In this document: positions 22,740 to 33,595 of the stretch, piece after piece
Layout of the letters: the number at the start of each line of letters is the position of its first letter
Position numbering within the stretch: the stretch's first letter is position 1
NCBI GenBank assembly: GCA_951804985.1
Contig: OX638132.1
Coordinates: 11,823,529-11,887,528, forward strand
Origin: Dryomyza anilis
Taxonomy: Eukaryota > Arthropoda > Insecta > Diptera > Dryomyzidae
Reading direction: 5' to 3'
Length of the DNA stretch: 64,000 nt
Translations under genes and position numbers: made by a program
Notes under the pieces: generated by a model
The model's database searches: none
What the model saw: only the letters and a program-made list of their open reading frames with translations
Told to the model about the DNA's origin: nothing

Positions 22740-23315
22740 GAAAAAGTCCGAACGGGACATTCCGGACGGTACAAAAATTTCGTATAGAAATTATCTGTAC
22801 AATTTTTATTCCAAAAATACTTTTTACACACAATATATATTTTTTTAATTATCTCTGAACATAGCTAAGACAATTTACTTTATTTTTTTTATGCACTTTG
22901 TTCTTAAAGCTTACAGTTATTTCATAATAAATCGCAGAATAATTCCGGACGTTCTGTATAAAAATTTGCACTACGATTTTTTGCTAAAAATAATTATGTA
23001 TATGACAATATCAATAATCATTATTACGAAATGAAAATTGATGTATTGTTCAAAATTCCAGATGTTTTTAAAGTTTTTAATTTTTTTTCTGTTTTTTTTT
23101 TTTTGATATTTTTTATACTGTAGTTTAACACTTTTGGTACTCAAAGTTCCGGACGAGACAGATTTCAATTAGCTGTCAAAAATGTTGGAGAATTACTAGG
23201 TAAATGATGTTCACATTTTTGAAAATGCTGAGGAAATTCTGTTTTGCTCTTTAAAAAAACTTGTCAGTTTACTATGGTAATAAATGTATCTTTTTGGCTC
23301 CGGACGGGACATCGA
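22740..23315. repeat. Degenerate repeats with TCCGGACGGGACA
   Basis: TCCGGACGGGACA or close variants at 22747, 22761, 22944, 23148 and 23299. Two of them are preceded by the same AATAAATCRCAGAA context. Spacing of roughly 150-205 bp suggests an old tandem array or an element with repeated protein-binding sites. GC-rich motifs stand out in this AT-rich stretch. Confidence 0.5.
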
Positions 23316-23526
23316 AAACCCCTATACAAAAATCAAAATTTTTCCGTTATTATAATTTGTATCATTATTTGAAAAGTTTTAGAAATAATTATTAATGTTA
23401 CCAGAACCAAAAGAAAATAATATTTTGTATCTGTATGTCTTTAAAGTTAATTAATTTGGTTACTCAAAATACATGAAAAATTGGTATATTTACATATTTC
23501 ATAGTACGTAACTTTATGAGTATTTT

Positions 23527-24642
23527 TATACCCAACACCTATGAGGTAGAGGGTATATTAACTTTGTGCATATATTGTAACGCCCCTTAGAAGGCGTGTC
23601 CGGTATGAAAAAGTATATATATACTTGATCAGCATCACTACCCGAGACCGTTTAGCCATGTCCGTCTGTCTGTCCGTCTTGCTGTCTTGCTGTCCGAATA
23701 CAGAACAACTTGAAAAATACTGATCAGAATCCGATAAAATTTCGTATTATTATATTTTAGCCAAAAGTAGGAACTGAGTTTAAAAATGAGCCTAATCGGT
23801 CAACGGACACGCCCACCTCCCATACAAGTCACTTTTATATAATTCTTTAGGAACTAATAACTCGAAAAGTATTCAAGATATAGGTATAAAATTTAAAAAG
23901 TATTGTTATAATTCACCTAAAAATATATTATCCAAAAATGTGCGTGATCCGCCCACATTTTTTTTTCATTATTTCCCGGGTTTTCATAGTGGAAATTTGA
24001 TCCGTAAATTACTAAAATCAAATCTATGAAATATTAGCCTTTCAAAATTTTAAATATTTTAAAATTTTATTATTTAAATTTTTTAATTAGTTTTTTATAC
24101 TTTTATATTAATTTTTTAATTTATGGGGATATAAGTCGTAAATTTCTGATATGTGAATAATATTCTGAGGGAGGGGAGGCTCAGCATAATTAAAATCTTT
24201 AAAATTAAGGTATGCAATTAAATAATAATAATAGTTTGGCGCTACAGTCCTGTATAGAACTTCGGCCGAGCTCTCTCACCATTTTGAGCTGTGCGTGTTA
24301 TATTTGTACTCAAAGTGGTGGGACCCACAGTTTATTGCCGAATCCGAACGGCGGGTGAGAGCTTTTCATAGGCAATGGTTTTACTCTCGTAGGTTTGCCA
24401 TTTACTGACGAGAGGTAGCGCGGTATAGAAAAATGTTTCTATGAAAAGATGTTGTTAGCCCCAGTCCAGGCTTGAACCGGGTACCTTTCGGCTCGCAGTC
24501 CAACGCACTAACCACTGAGCTAAATATCCCATATTAATATCCCCACCAAAGGTTTAGGGTATTCCATTGTCGGGACCGACCGACTATAAAAATCCGCCCC
24601 ATGTGACCGAACTTACCCATGTGACCTTACTTTCCCAACTCG
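23527..24642 (+). mobile_element. DINE-1/mini-me-like element, copy 1
   Basis: Begins TATACCC, has the dipteran core GATCAGCATCACTACCCGAG, then GTCTGTCTGTCC repeats, and ends CTTTCCCAACTCG. A TA-rich stretch precedes the core, giving the two proto-microsatellites described for mini-me elements. Non-autonomous, Helentron-related by family knowledge. Contains SINE copy 4 near its 3' end. Confidence 0.85.
24225..24520 (-). mobile_element. tRNA-derived SINE, copy 4 (5'-truncated)
   Basis: Lacks the first bases of the tRNA head. Flanked by TAAATA (24219-24224 and 24521-24526). The empty site can be read from the DINE copy at 51586-52365, confirming the insertion. Confidence 0.92.
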
Positions 24643-25020
24643 TTTTATATGTTACCGTTAACGGAGTAGAAATTTCTTTTCAGATATTTAAATTCAGACA
24701 TTTATGATTCCAAATCCATCATTATTTCAAAGATTTGAGCATTTTGAATTTTTCGGTCGTGGTTGACGTTTTTCGGGAAATGCTCATATGGGATGTCCTT
24801 GGCAAAAATAGTGTTGGGTAGTGTTATTATTGAATATTAATGACTACGAAAGAGAATTCATCAATTTTATGAATGACTGATAAATTTTTCTTCAATTTTA
24901 TAATGTGAGGATCAAATAAAAACAAGTATATTTAAAACTAATAAAAGATCGTAGAATTCTAAACAAATACATAAATATTGTAAATTATACTACATTAATA
25001 TTCTCGATGTACATACTTCA
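24643..25020. other. AT-rich DNA with a CACAGA-like scrap
   Basis: 24836-24900 (GAGAATTCATCAATTTTATG) resembles an arm of the CACAGA family. Otherwise empty. Confidence 0.35.
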
Positions 25021-25690
25021 ATATTAGAAGCGTGCACACTTATGTCGCAGTGATAGCAATGTGATTCGTGGAGAATTAAAAACGCAGGAATGTTGAAAAG
25101 CACTTTGGGATTGTAGTAGTCAATACAAGAACGATTGCTGGATACCATTCGTTGATGCAAGATGGCGCTTTTGGCATTGCAATTTTTACTACTGCTGCTC
25201 CTGTGACTTAGTTACGAGTTGATTTTTATCAACGTTGAACTTTGACCTAAATTCCTGCGCAGCCAACAGGATGCGGCTATAGATCGTGTGTCTGTGTATG
25301 TGTGTGTGCAAAAGGAATAAATATATTTATAAATTTATATATTTTTATAGTATGTAACGCATATAGTATATAACGCATATAGTATGCATGAGGAATGTCT
25401 GCAAATTGGAGTAGCTGTGACATGACATGAAACGTTTTAAGCAGCAACAGAGTAGAGTAGCACAGAGTAGTGTAGAGTAGTGTAGCAGGGCAACTAACAG
25501 AGGTCCTTCGCGTTGCTTGCGCTAATAGCCTCCGGCGTATACGTGACAAGAGTGAGAAATGCAGGCAGAGAGTCAGACAGACAGACAGACAAACAGACAA
25601 ACAGACCAACCGACAGCCAGACAAACAGGAATAATGTCGAAAAGAGTGCAGCAAAAATTTAAGCTTCGACCGTCGCTCTTTTGAATTGCA
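25021..25690. other. Single-copy block with short CAGA and AGAGTAGTGT repeats
   Basis: 25030-25270 and 25440-25560 are less AT-rich. 25573-25625 is an imperfect CAGACAGA run. The minus-strand frame 25277-25654 is a by-product of the repeat. Possible regulatory DNA; no gene supported. Confidence 0.3.
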
Positions 25691-25878
25691 TTTTATGTGT
25701 CTGTGTGTGTAACTTCTTCAAATTTTGGGTGAAGATGTGTACGTGCCATGGTGTCCATTTTCTAGTCGACACACAAATACACTTTCGCACACACATACAC
25801 ACGTACAAAACGTGTGCATGTGTGTGTTAGTGTCGCCAGCAATTTAGAAAGAAAACATTGTACGTGTGTCGCTTTCTA

Positions 25879-26661
25879 CACTCAGAAAATAATACTATAA
25901 AATCAATAATTTTTATACCCTACACCTATGAGGTACAGGGTATATTAAGTTTGTGTAGATATTGTAACGCCCCTTAGGAGGCGTGTCCGGTAGGAGGCGT
26001 GTCCGGTATGGAAAAGTATATATATTCTTGATCAGCATAACTACCCGAGTCCGTTTAGCCATGTCCGTCTGTCTTGCTGTATGACAGAATAACTTCAAAA
26101 ATACTGGTCAGAATGCGATGAAATTTTGTTTCAATATGTTTTAGCCAAAAAATGGTTCTGAGTTTGAAAATAAACCAAATCGGTAAACGGACACGCTCAC
26201 CTCCCATACAAGTCACTTATATATAACTTTTTGGGAACCAATAACTCGAAAAGTATTAGATATATATTTATAAAATTTTAAATATATTGTTAGAATTCGC
26301 CTAAAAATATATGTTTCAAAAATGGGCGTGATCCGCCCACATTTGAATTTTTTTCATTTTATTCCGATTTTTTGTAGTGGAAATTTTAGTCATAAATTAT
26401 TAAAAATTTGCCCTCCAAATTATACCACTAATATATCCACCAAGAGTGTAGGGTATTCCATAGTGGGGCCAGACCGACTATAAAAGTCCCCCCCTATGTG
26501 ACCTAACTTTCCCAACTCGTTTGCTATTAAAATTAGCCAATATGATAGATTTATTTATTTTAATAGGTAAATACCATTAAATTCTACAAAATACTATAAA
26601 ATACTATTAAGTTGAAACATTAACTGTCCTATTGACCAATTTTAATAGTTTTTTTTCTGTG
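25879..26661. mobile_element. CACTCAGAAA MITE interrupted by a DINE element
   Basis: Ends CACTCAGAAAATAATAC and TTTTTTTCTGTG with a TA duplication (25877-25878 and 26662-26663). Minus the 606-bp insertion it is about 177 bp and matches the copies at 60456 and 32006. Confidence 0.82.
25914..26519 (+). mobile_element. DINE-1/mini-me-like element, copy 2
   Basis: TATACCC start, GATCAGCATAACTACCCGAG core, TTTCCCAACTCG end. Inserted in the T-run of the CACTCAG MITE (AATTTTT | TTGCTATT), as expected of Helentron-type insertion into T-rich sites. It includes a small tandem duplication of GGAGGCGTGTCCGGTA. Confidence 0.85.
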
Positions 26662-26663
26662 TA

Positions 26664-27040
26664 TGTGTACGTGTTCGTGTGTGTGTGTTTTGCTGCAACT
26701 ATGAGTATGTGTTAGTGGTGCTCTTATTGCCTTATACATCGTTGAATTTTTGGCTCTAAGGCATTTGAAGCTACTACTTTTGTTGCTCCTGTCAGGTTTT
26801 TTTTTTTAGTTTTTGATGTTATTGTTGTTGTTGTTGTGCACACAATTTTAGTGCACGTCGCACAATGAAAATTTTAAGGATTTGCCAAGGAGCACCAGGA
26901 CAGACAGCTAAAGTCTTAATACCAATGAGAAAAAACGAAAAATTTAAAACGTAGCTTCAACTAAAACGTTGAATTATGTGTCCATGTTGATGTCGGTCCC
27001 AACGGAAGCTGGTGGGCGATTTTCAGTAACTAACTAAAAT
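26664..27040. other. Single-copy block with TG and TTG microsatellites
   Basis: GTGTGTGTG near 26680 and TTGTTGTTGTTG near 26825. No gene is supported. Moderate GC; could be conserved non-coding. Confidence 0.3.
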
Positions 27041-27164
27041 AAAACAAAAATAAATCGAAAATTAGAAAAATAATACGAAGGGAAATACTATTGAAGCAAA
27101 GGTTTGAGAAAAGTAAAAATGAAAAATAAAAGTAAATAAAAAATTAAAGGTAAAGAAGTTATAA

Positions 27165-27858
27165 GAAATGAAATGAAAAGATATAAAAAGAAATGAAAAG
27201 AAATGAAAAGAAATGAAAAGAATTGAAAAGAAATGAAATGAAAAGATATAAAAAGAAATGAAAAGAAATGAAAAGAAAAGAAAAGAAAAGAAAAGAAAAG
27301 AAAAGAAAAGAAAGGAATAGAAATGAAAAGAAAAGAAAAGAAAAGAAAAGAAAGGAAAAGAAAAGAAAGGAAAAGAAAAGAAAAGAAAAGAAAAGAAAAG
27401 AAAAGAAAAGAAAAGAAAAGAAAAGAAAAGAAAAGAAAAGAAAAGAAAAGAAAAGAAAAGAAAAGAAAAGAAAAGAAAAGAAAAGAAAAGAAAAGAAAAG
27501 AAAAGAATTGAAAAGAAATGAAATGAAAAGATATAAAAAGAAATGAAAAGAAATGAAAAGAAATGAAAAGAAATGAAAAGAAATGAAAAGAAAGGAAAAG
27601 AAAAGAAAGGAATAGAAATGAAATGAAAAGAAAGGAAAAGAAAAGAAAAGAAAAGAAAAGAAAAGAAAAAGGAAGAAAAGAAAAGAAAAGAAAAGAAAAA
27701 AAAAGAAAAGAAAAGAAAAGAAAAGAAAAGAAAAGAAAAGAAAAGAAAAGAAAAGAAAAGAAAAGAAAAGAAAAGAAAAGAAAAGAAAAGAAAAGAAAAG
27801 AAAAGAAAAGAAAAGAAAAGAAAAGAAAAGAAAAGAAAAGAAAAGAAAATAAAATAAA
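27165..27858. repeat. (AAAAG)n array
   Basis: About 690 bp of AAAAG units, with an interrupting block GAAATGAAATGAAAAGATAT repeated near 27167, 27231 and 27517, showing block duplication. The Lys/Arg/Glu frames are artefacts. Confidence 0.95.
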
Positions 27859-28466
27859 ACGAGTTGGGAAAGTTAGGTCACATGGGAAAGTTCGGTCATA
27901 TGGGACGGACTTTTATAGTCGGTCAGGCCCGACTATGGAATACCCTACACCTTTGGTGGGGATATTAATGTGGGATATTTAATTGTATACCTTAATTTTA
28001 AAGTTCTTAATTATGCTGAACCCCATCACCCTCAGAATATTATTCACATAACAGAAATGTTCATCTTATATAATTAAAAAAAAAAATTGATATAAAAGTA
28101 TAAAATAACTAATAAAAAAATGGGCGGACCAAGCCTATATTTAAAATTTTTTAAGGCAAATATTTCATAGATTTGATTTTAATAATTTTCGGATAAAATT
28201 TTCACTATGACAACCCGGAATATAATGTAAAATGAAATGTGGACGGATCACTCCCATTTTTGGTCCACATATTTTTATGTGAATTCTAACAATACGTTTT
28301 GAATTTTATAACAATATCTTGAATATTTTTCAAGGTATTAATTCCTAAAATTTTATATAAATATGACTTGTATGGAAGGTGGGCGTGTCTGTTCACCGAT
28401 ATTGTCACCAAATTTCATCGCATTCTGACAAGTATTTCTCAAGTTTCTTCGTATACGGACAGCAAG

Positions 28467-28544
<78 letters not shown>

Positions 28545-28722
28545 GGACAGAAAGACAGACAAACATACAGACGAACAGACAGACATAGCTAAACGGACTC
28601 GGGTAGTGATTCTCATCAAGAATAAATATATATTTTTCCATACCATTTTCCATACGCCTCCTAAGTTGCGTTACAATATCTGCACAAACTTAATATACCC
28701 TGTACCTCATAGGTGTAGGATA
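27859..28722 (-). mobile_element. DINE-1/mini-me-like element, copy 3
   Basis: Minus orientation: CGAGTTGGGAAAG at the left, CATAGGTGTAGGATATA at the right. It has split the purine tract. It carries a greatly expanded GACA array (28466-28588). Confidence 0.85.
28466..28588. repeat. (GACA)n proto-microsatellite, expanded
   Basis: About 30 GACA units, inside the DINE element and next to the GATCA core. Ordinary copies have 3-6 units. Confidence 0.93.
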
Positions 28723-28857
28723 TAATAAAAGAAAAGAATAGAAAAGAAAAGAAAAGAAAAGAAAAGAAAAAAAGAAAATAGAAAAAAGAAAAACAAAGAA
28801 AATAAAATGAGACAAAAGAAAATAATATAATAAAAAAACAAAGAAAAGAAAGAAAAA

Positions 28858-28953
<96 letters not shown>

Positions 28954-29390
28954 AGAATAAACAAATATAAAAATATAAAAGAAAATAAAAACAAGATAAA
29001 GAATAAATGGAAAAAAAGAAAAGCAAATAATAGAAAATAAAATAAAAGAAAATAATAGAACAATTAAAATAAATGTAATGAAAATAAAAATAAAGAAAAG
29101 GAAAAATGAAATAAAATAGAAACAAAAAAAGGAAAAAATAAACAATAAAATTAAAAACGGAAAAAATACTAAAAAAATAATACAAATAAAGGAAAAAAAT
29201 AAAGAAAAAAAGAAAATAAAAAAAATTAAAAAATCATAGAAGAAATAAAAAAAGTAAAATAAAAAATAAATAAAGAAAAGAAAATAAAATAAAAAAAATA
29301 AAACGAAAGAAAAGAAAAATATAAAATAATAAAAAGAAAATAAAAGAAAAGTATAGAAAGGAAAATAAATAAATTAAAAATTAAAAAAAA
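28723..29390. repeat. Purine/A-rich tract with (GAAA)n core
   Basis: AAAAG units, then a pure GAAA array (28855-28950), then A-rich AAAATAAAG sequence with almost no C. Together with the AAAAG array it forms about 1.5 kb of strand-asymmetric DNA outside the DINE insertion. Confidence 0.9.
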
Positions 29391-29897
29391 CCAAGGTAAA
29401 TTTATCTAAGTCTTGGCAGAAAAATTGACGGCAGGCAATTTATGATGTGAAAATCATATTTTTGAGATGTGGATAAAATCTTTGCTGCTACACACAGAAA
29501 AATCAGATAGATTAATCAAACCGAAAAAAGTTTTTAATAAACCATTTTTCTATTTTGTATTGAAAACACAAACAACAAGTAAAATTCAGGTGTTTTATCT
29601 AATCGACAAAAAATTGTTAAAATAACAAATTTTTAACCATAAAAATATTTAAACTATTCGTAAGAATTGTAGCAAATAAATATAACCATAAAAATGGTAT
29701 GACTAACCACTGAAATGGTAAAGTTACTATTCTCAACCACTAAAATGGTAAAACTAACAAAATAAAATTGTAACTTTACTATTTTGGTTGGTTATCTAAC
29801 CGAAAAGATGGTTCCGACACCATTATCTTCTCTCTTTACGATGATAATATCGAGAATATTGATGCTTTGTACAAAATGAGACAACTCGTTCGTTAAT

Positions 29898-29935
29898 ATT
29901 CAGTGACGAACTATTCGTGGCCGTGTGTGGATTTA
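29898..29935 (+). promoter_or_regulatory. Inr + DPE-like core promoter
   Basis: TTCAGTG centred on A 29902 matches the fly initiator TCAGT. GGATT at +28 to +32 matches the DPE pattern RGWYV at four of five positions with exact spacing. No TATA box lies upstream. It sits 120 bp before the exon at 30022, so it could drive it. Confidence 0.3.
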
Positions 29936-30021
29936 AGTGATTTTCAATTAACTTATAAATTAAACAATTTGAAATGAGTTTTTGAAATAGTCAATTGTTC
30001 AATATATTTTGTGTTCTGCAG

Positions 30022-30150
30022 ACGGATGATCCAGATAATCCTGTCAATTCTGACTTCGTTAATTTTATGCAGCAGTGGCAACAGCAGAACATCACTGACA
30101 TCGAATCTCCTTCATGTTCACAGTCATACAGTTCTTCGTCTAATGACTTT
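30022..30150 (+). CDS. Candidate internal exon, 43 codons, phase 0-0
   Basis: The acceptor TTTTGTGTTCTGCAG (ending 30021) and a perfect donor GTAAGT (30151) bracket exactly 43 codons. The translation is acidic then Gln/Ser-rich (starts TDDPDNPVNSDFVNFMQQWQ, ends with a Ser run and NDF), unlike AT noise. A plausible 50-bp intron (30151-30200) ends TTTTTAG. Downstream, a second protein-like frame (LNAHRTGEYVLRLEKVDDAG..., stop TAG at 30298-30300) exists, but its phase does not join to this exon through that intron, so the gene may be broken by a frameshift. No domain is recognised. Host of the exon may be the surrounding element. Confidence 0.4.
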
Positions 30151-30215
30151 GTAAGTGTATATATATGCAAAATAAATCATTAATAATTGTAAATTTTTAG
30201 AAATTTTAATAAGTG

Positions 30216-30300
30216 TTGAATGCCCATCGAACTGGTGAATATGTTCTGCGCTTGGAAAAAGTAGATGACGCTGGGAAGAAAATCTTAATTGATGCGTAGA
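30216..30300 (+). pseudogene. Possible terminal exon, out of phase
   Basis: Reads about 27 codons with a charged, protein-like composition, ending KKILIDA then TAG. An AG at 30212-30213 could be an acceptor but would need one base from the previous exon, which ends in phase 0. Best explained as a decayed last exon of the unit starting at 30022. Confidence 0.25.
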
Positions 30301-30599
30301 AATACGTTTAATTATTATAAATATATTTATTTAGTACTTTATATACCGTGAAATACTATTTTTCATGGTAAATAAACTATTTTTCATGAAAATAAACTAT
30401 TTTTCTTGGTAAATAAACTATTTTTTTGGTAAGTAAATGAACTATTTTCATGGTATACGAACTATTTTTCATGGTACTCGAACTATTATTCTTGATAGAT
30501 GAACTATTTTTCATGGTAAACGAACTATTTTCACGAACTATTATTTTAACAATTTTTAGTCGGTTCGATTTACCACGTTATTCGGTCATAAAAATAAAT

Positions 30600-31130
30600 C
30601 ATTATTACATTTTCTATATTAAAACTAAATAAATACAAAATTGTTAAAATTCGTCTATGTGAGAATGTGATAATCCTTTCTGAACGAAAAATCTGACATG
30701 AAATTAAAAAGTTTGATAAGATATCGGCGATTAAAAATCTGACAATGCATTAAATTATATAATTCTCATCGTCGCCGTACCTCTTTGCGTACCTTGTATT
30801 TTATAATCAATCAGCTCATTTTAAATCCCTGAAACACTGTGCAACATCATCAGCGATACATGCAGCTGTTTAATTGCTGGCAACACTGATTGACTGGTTG
30901 CCTTTTTAAAGTAGAACTAAAATATTGTTGTTGCTCTTTGTTAGCGCTTCACTAAAGTTATAAAAATTGCTTCTGGCTTTTAAAGCAAATTGCGTTGTTT
31001 AAGCCAAACGTTGTTGGGGATTTGACTAGCTTCAGGTTGGGTACTTTATGGTCTGTTGAATGCTTCGCTTCGTGATTTTTATGAATGAAAATTATTTAAT
31101 TTTTTTTTTTTGTTTTTTTGATACTGAATT
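30600..31130. other. Single-copy block
   Basis: 30760-31080 is less AT-rich, with a CAGCTG E-box near 30862 and no long frame. Candidate conserved non-coding DNA. Confidence 0.25.
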
Positions 31131-31476
31131 TAATTTAGCAAAATAATGAGTTTGTGTTTTATATGTGCTATTCTATTCTATTCTATTATATTCTATTTTA
31201 TTCATAATTCAGCAGAAATAAAACAATACCTTGTACGAACATATTTTTGTTTTTCAATTTGCAATTCTATTAATTGTGATAATTATAACAAAACAATTGT
31301 GTTTTACATGATTGAACATTTCATGGAATTTAATTTCTATCTAAATATTTTAAATAAATAAAAATTTGAAATTATATAGATTTTATAATAAATATATATT
31401 TCTCATACATACCAATTTCCGAATAATTATCTTATAGATTCATACGCTTTAGTATTATATTATTATCCCCACCCTA
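31131..31476. other. AT-rich DNA with (TTCTA)n
   Basis: A short TTCTA microsatellite at 31167-31200. The 71-codon frame across it is AT noise. Confidence 0.4.
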
Positions 31477-32492
31477 CACAGAAAAAAATTCGCCAACAGA
31501 TGAATTTATTCATAAATATTAAGAATTTTTCTACCAACCACAAGATTCATCATATTGATACCATCGTTCATTAAATGACATATTAATGAATACATTCATT
31601 ATATATATGAACAAATGAGTCAATACAATGAATTTGAATTGCCATATTGATGTATATAATCATAATATTTATGAACAATATAAAAATGTTTTAACGAGTT
31701 TTTTAGAAAAAAATATTTATTTAGAAAATAATTTGAACAAAAATTTTGGAAAGAGTGTTATTAAAAAAAAATTCGAAAAAAAGAATTATCCGAGAAAAAA
31801 AAAATTTTCGAAAAAAAAGAATTATTCGAAAAATATTTTTTTATTTTTAAATTTGAAAAAAAAAAAAAAAATTTAAATATATTTTTTTTATAAATATAAC
31901 TTTTTGTTAATCAAAATTGTAATTATAAATAAATATATTAGAAAACATTTTACTAATTAATGCATGTCGATCAAGCATTATATAAGAAATAACATACAAT
32001 AACTACAACCAGAAAAAAATACTATATAAATAATAGTTTTTTACTATTAAAAATAGTCAACAGGAAATTATTATTTTAAACGGAAAATACCATTAAATAC
32101 TAGAAAATACCCTGACATTGCCATTGAGTTTATATAAAAAGATTTATTTTTTGTATACTATTAAATCAATAATTGTCCTATTAACCAATTTTAATGGGAT
32201 TTGGGGGAATTTTTTTCTGGGTGTACTTGAGAACTGAGAAGTACGGCAAAAAATGAACGAAAAATAAATATTTTGATTGAAATTTCGTTTGATGAACAGC
32301 ATTCTTAGATATGAAGTACATATATATTGTATTTTATGTTTTTGTTCATTAATATGATGAAACGTATTCTTCACATACAATTTATGTCGTTGTTGATGTC
32401 GTTAGTCATTAATATTATGAATGGTTCTTCAATACAATGAATCATGGTTTGAAGAACGGAATTCATCAATAAGATGTACATTTTATTCTGTA
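31477..32492. mobile_element. CACAGA-family element, copy E
   Basis: CACAGAAAAAAATTCG to TTATTCTGTA with TA at 31475-31476 and 32493-32494. Contains a CACTCAG-type MITE at 32006-32223. A TTCGAAAAAAA array spans 31770-31870. Confidence 0.8.
32006..32223. mobile_element. CACTCAG-type MITE in copy E
   Basis: 218 bp, CAACCAGAAAAAAATAC to TTTTTTTCTGGGTG, with a TA duplication (32004-32005 and 32224-32225). It is inserted at exactly the same CTACTTGAG site of the host family that is used by the CACGGAGG element in copy G. Confidence 0.82.
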
Positions 32493-32532
32493 TAGGCAAT
32501 GTTTAGTCTATTGTAAATCTCGGCTGAAACTA

Positions 32533-32751
32533 CACTCAGAAGAAAATCTTCTAAAATTCCATTAAAATTTGTCAATAGGACAGTTATTGATTTAATAGTA
32601 TAAGAAATATTTTCATACAAACTTAAAAATAATAATAAATAGTAATATTTTGTAGGATTCAATGAGATTTAACGTTTGAAATAATAGTTCATCCTATTGA
32701 CTAATTTCTATAGTAAAAACTATTAATTTTATGTTATTATTTTTCTGAGTA
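32533..32751. mobile_element. CACTCAGAAA MITE
   Basis: CACTCAGAAGAAAATC to TTATTTTTCTGAGTA. Interior shows the family's CAATAGGACAGTTATTG and its mirror. Left flank TA; right flank changed. Confidence 0.75.
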
Positions 32752-32832
32752 TTTTCTATATAACCTATTCTATTTTTTATTATTATGTAATCTAAATATA
32801 TTCTACAAAAAAAAAAACACAAGAATTCAGAT

Positions 32833-33000
32833 CAGGGCTAGGAACCGAAATTCTATTCTCTGCGGTTCCAGTTCCTGTTCTATAAAAAATAAAAAAAATG
32901 GTTCCGGTACCGGTTTTTAAATTATGTTTTATTTCGGTTTCAGTTCCGGTTCCGGTTCTATAAAAAATAAAATAACGATTCCAGTTTCGGTTCAACAAAC
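32833..33000. repeat. GGTTCC-rich tandem array
   Basis: Starts CAGGGCTAGGAACCGAAATT and shares units with 21545-21818. Confidence 0.75.
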
Positions 33001-33480
33001 AAGCCAAAAAACGCAATAAAATTATAAATATTTTTTATTTTTACGCAAAAACATAATGAATTTTATTTTAATAATGAGGATTCGTTTATATAGCCACTAC
33101 GGATAAATTGGATGAAGGGGAGTGACACGTCCCATACAACCAACATTTTTAAGTGCTATTTCTCCTGGCCTCCTAAGAGGAGATTTTAATAATGTGACGC
33201 TATATGTTTTTCCCTTTATTTTTTTCACATGTCGAGATGTAAGGTCATTTAGTTTGTAGTATGTAGGTCTCAATCCTACATGTATGTTTTAAACTAACAA
33301 ATATAATATATTTTGTATGACAATCAATATGTATAAAGAAAATTTTCCAAGCTCAACATTTTTTGAACATGTGTCCACATGTGTATCTCAATAAATATTC
33401 GTTTTTGTTTCCAAGTTCATTTTCCAAATTGATCTAATTATTTTTTTGATATATTAATTTCTGATCTAATTAATTTAGTA
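33001..33480. other. AT-rich intergenic DNA
   Basis: No gene seen. CTCCTAAGAGGAG near 33176 is a small palindrome, possibly a DINE remnant. Confidence 0.35.
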
Positions 33481-33595
33481 ATGGTTCCAGTTCCGGTTCT
33501 GGTTCTGGTTTTCTGTTCCAGTTCCAGTTCCGGTTCTATAAAAATGAAACGGTTCCAGTCCGGTTCCGGTTCCAGTTCCGGTTCCACCCGCGCAC
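33481..33595. repeat. GGTTCC-rich tandem array
   Basis: GGTTCCAGTTCCGGTTC units; the Val/Pro or Ser/Gly frames are artefacts. Confidence 0.75.

Larger units (their letters stand above)
29493..30590 (+). mobile_element. Putative element carrying a spliced exon
   Basis: An imperfect inverted pair (AATCAAACCGAAAAAAG at about 29515; TTTTTAGTCGGTTCGATT at about 30554) brackets the unit. The left has repeated ACCACTGAAATGGTAAA motifs. The right has six or more AACTATTTTTCATGGTAAA direct repeats (30350-30530), and the ATGGTAAA core is shared between sides. This layout suits a DNA transposon with subterminal binding sites. Ends and duplication are not firmly defined. Confidence 0.4.

Noticed and set aside
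27268..27982. Lys/Arg/Glu-rich proteins of about 90-120 residues
   Set aside because: Pure AAAAG array; the last part reads into a DINE element.
28353..28653. Cys/Leu/Ser/Val-rich membrane-like protein on the minus strand
   Set aside because: Product of the GACA array inside the DINE element.
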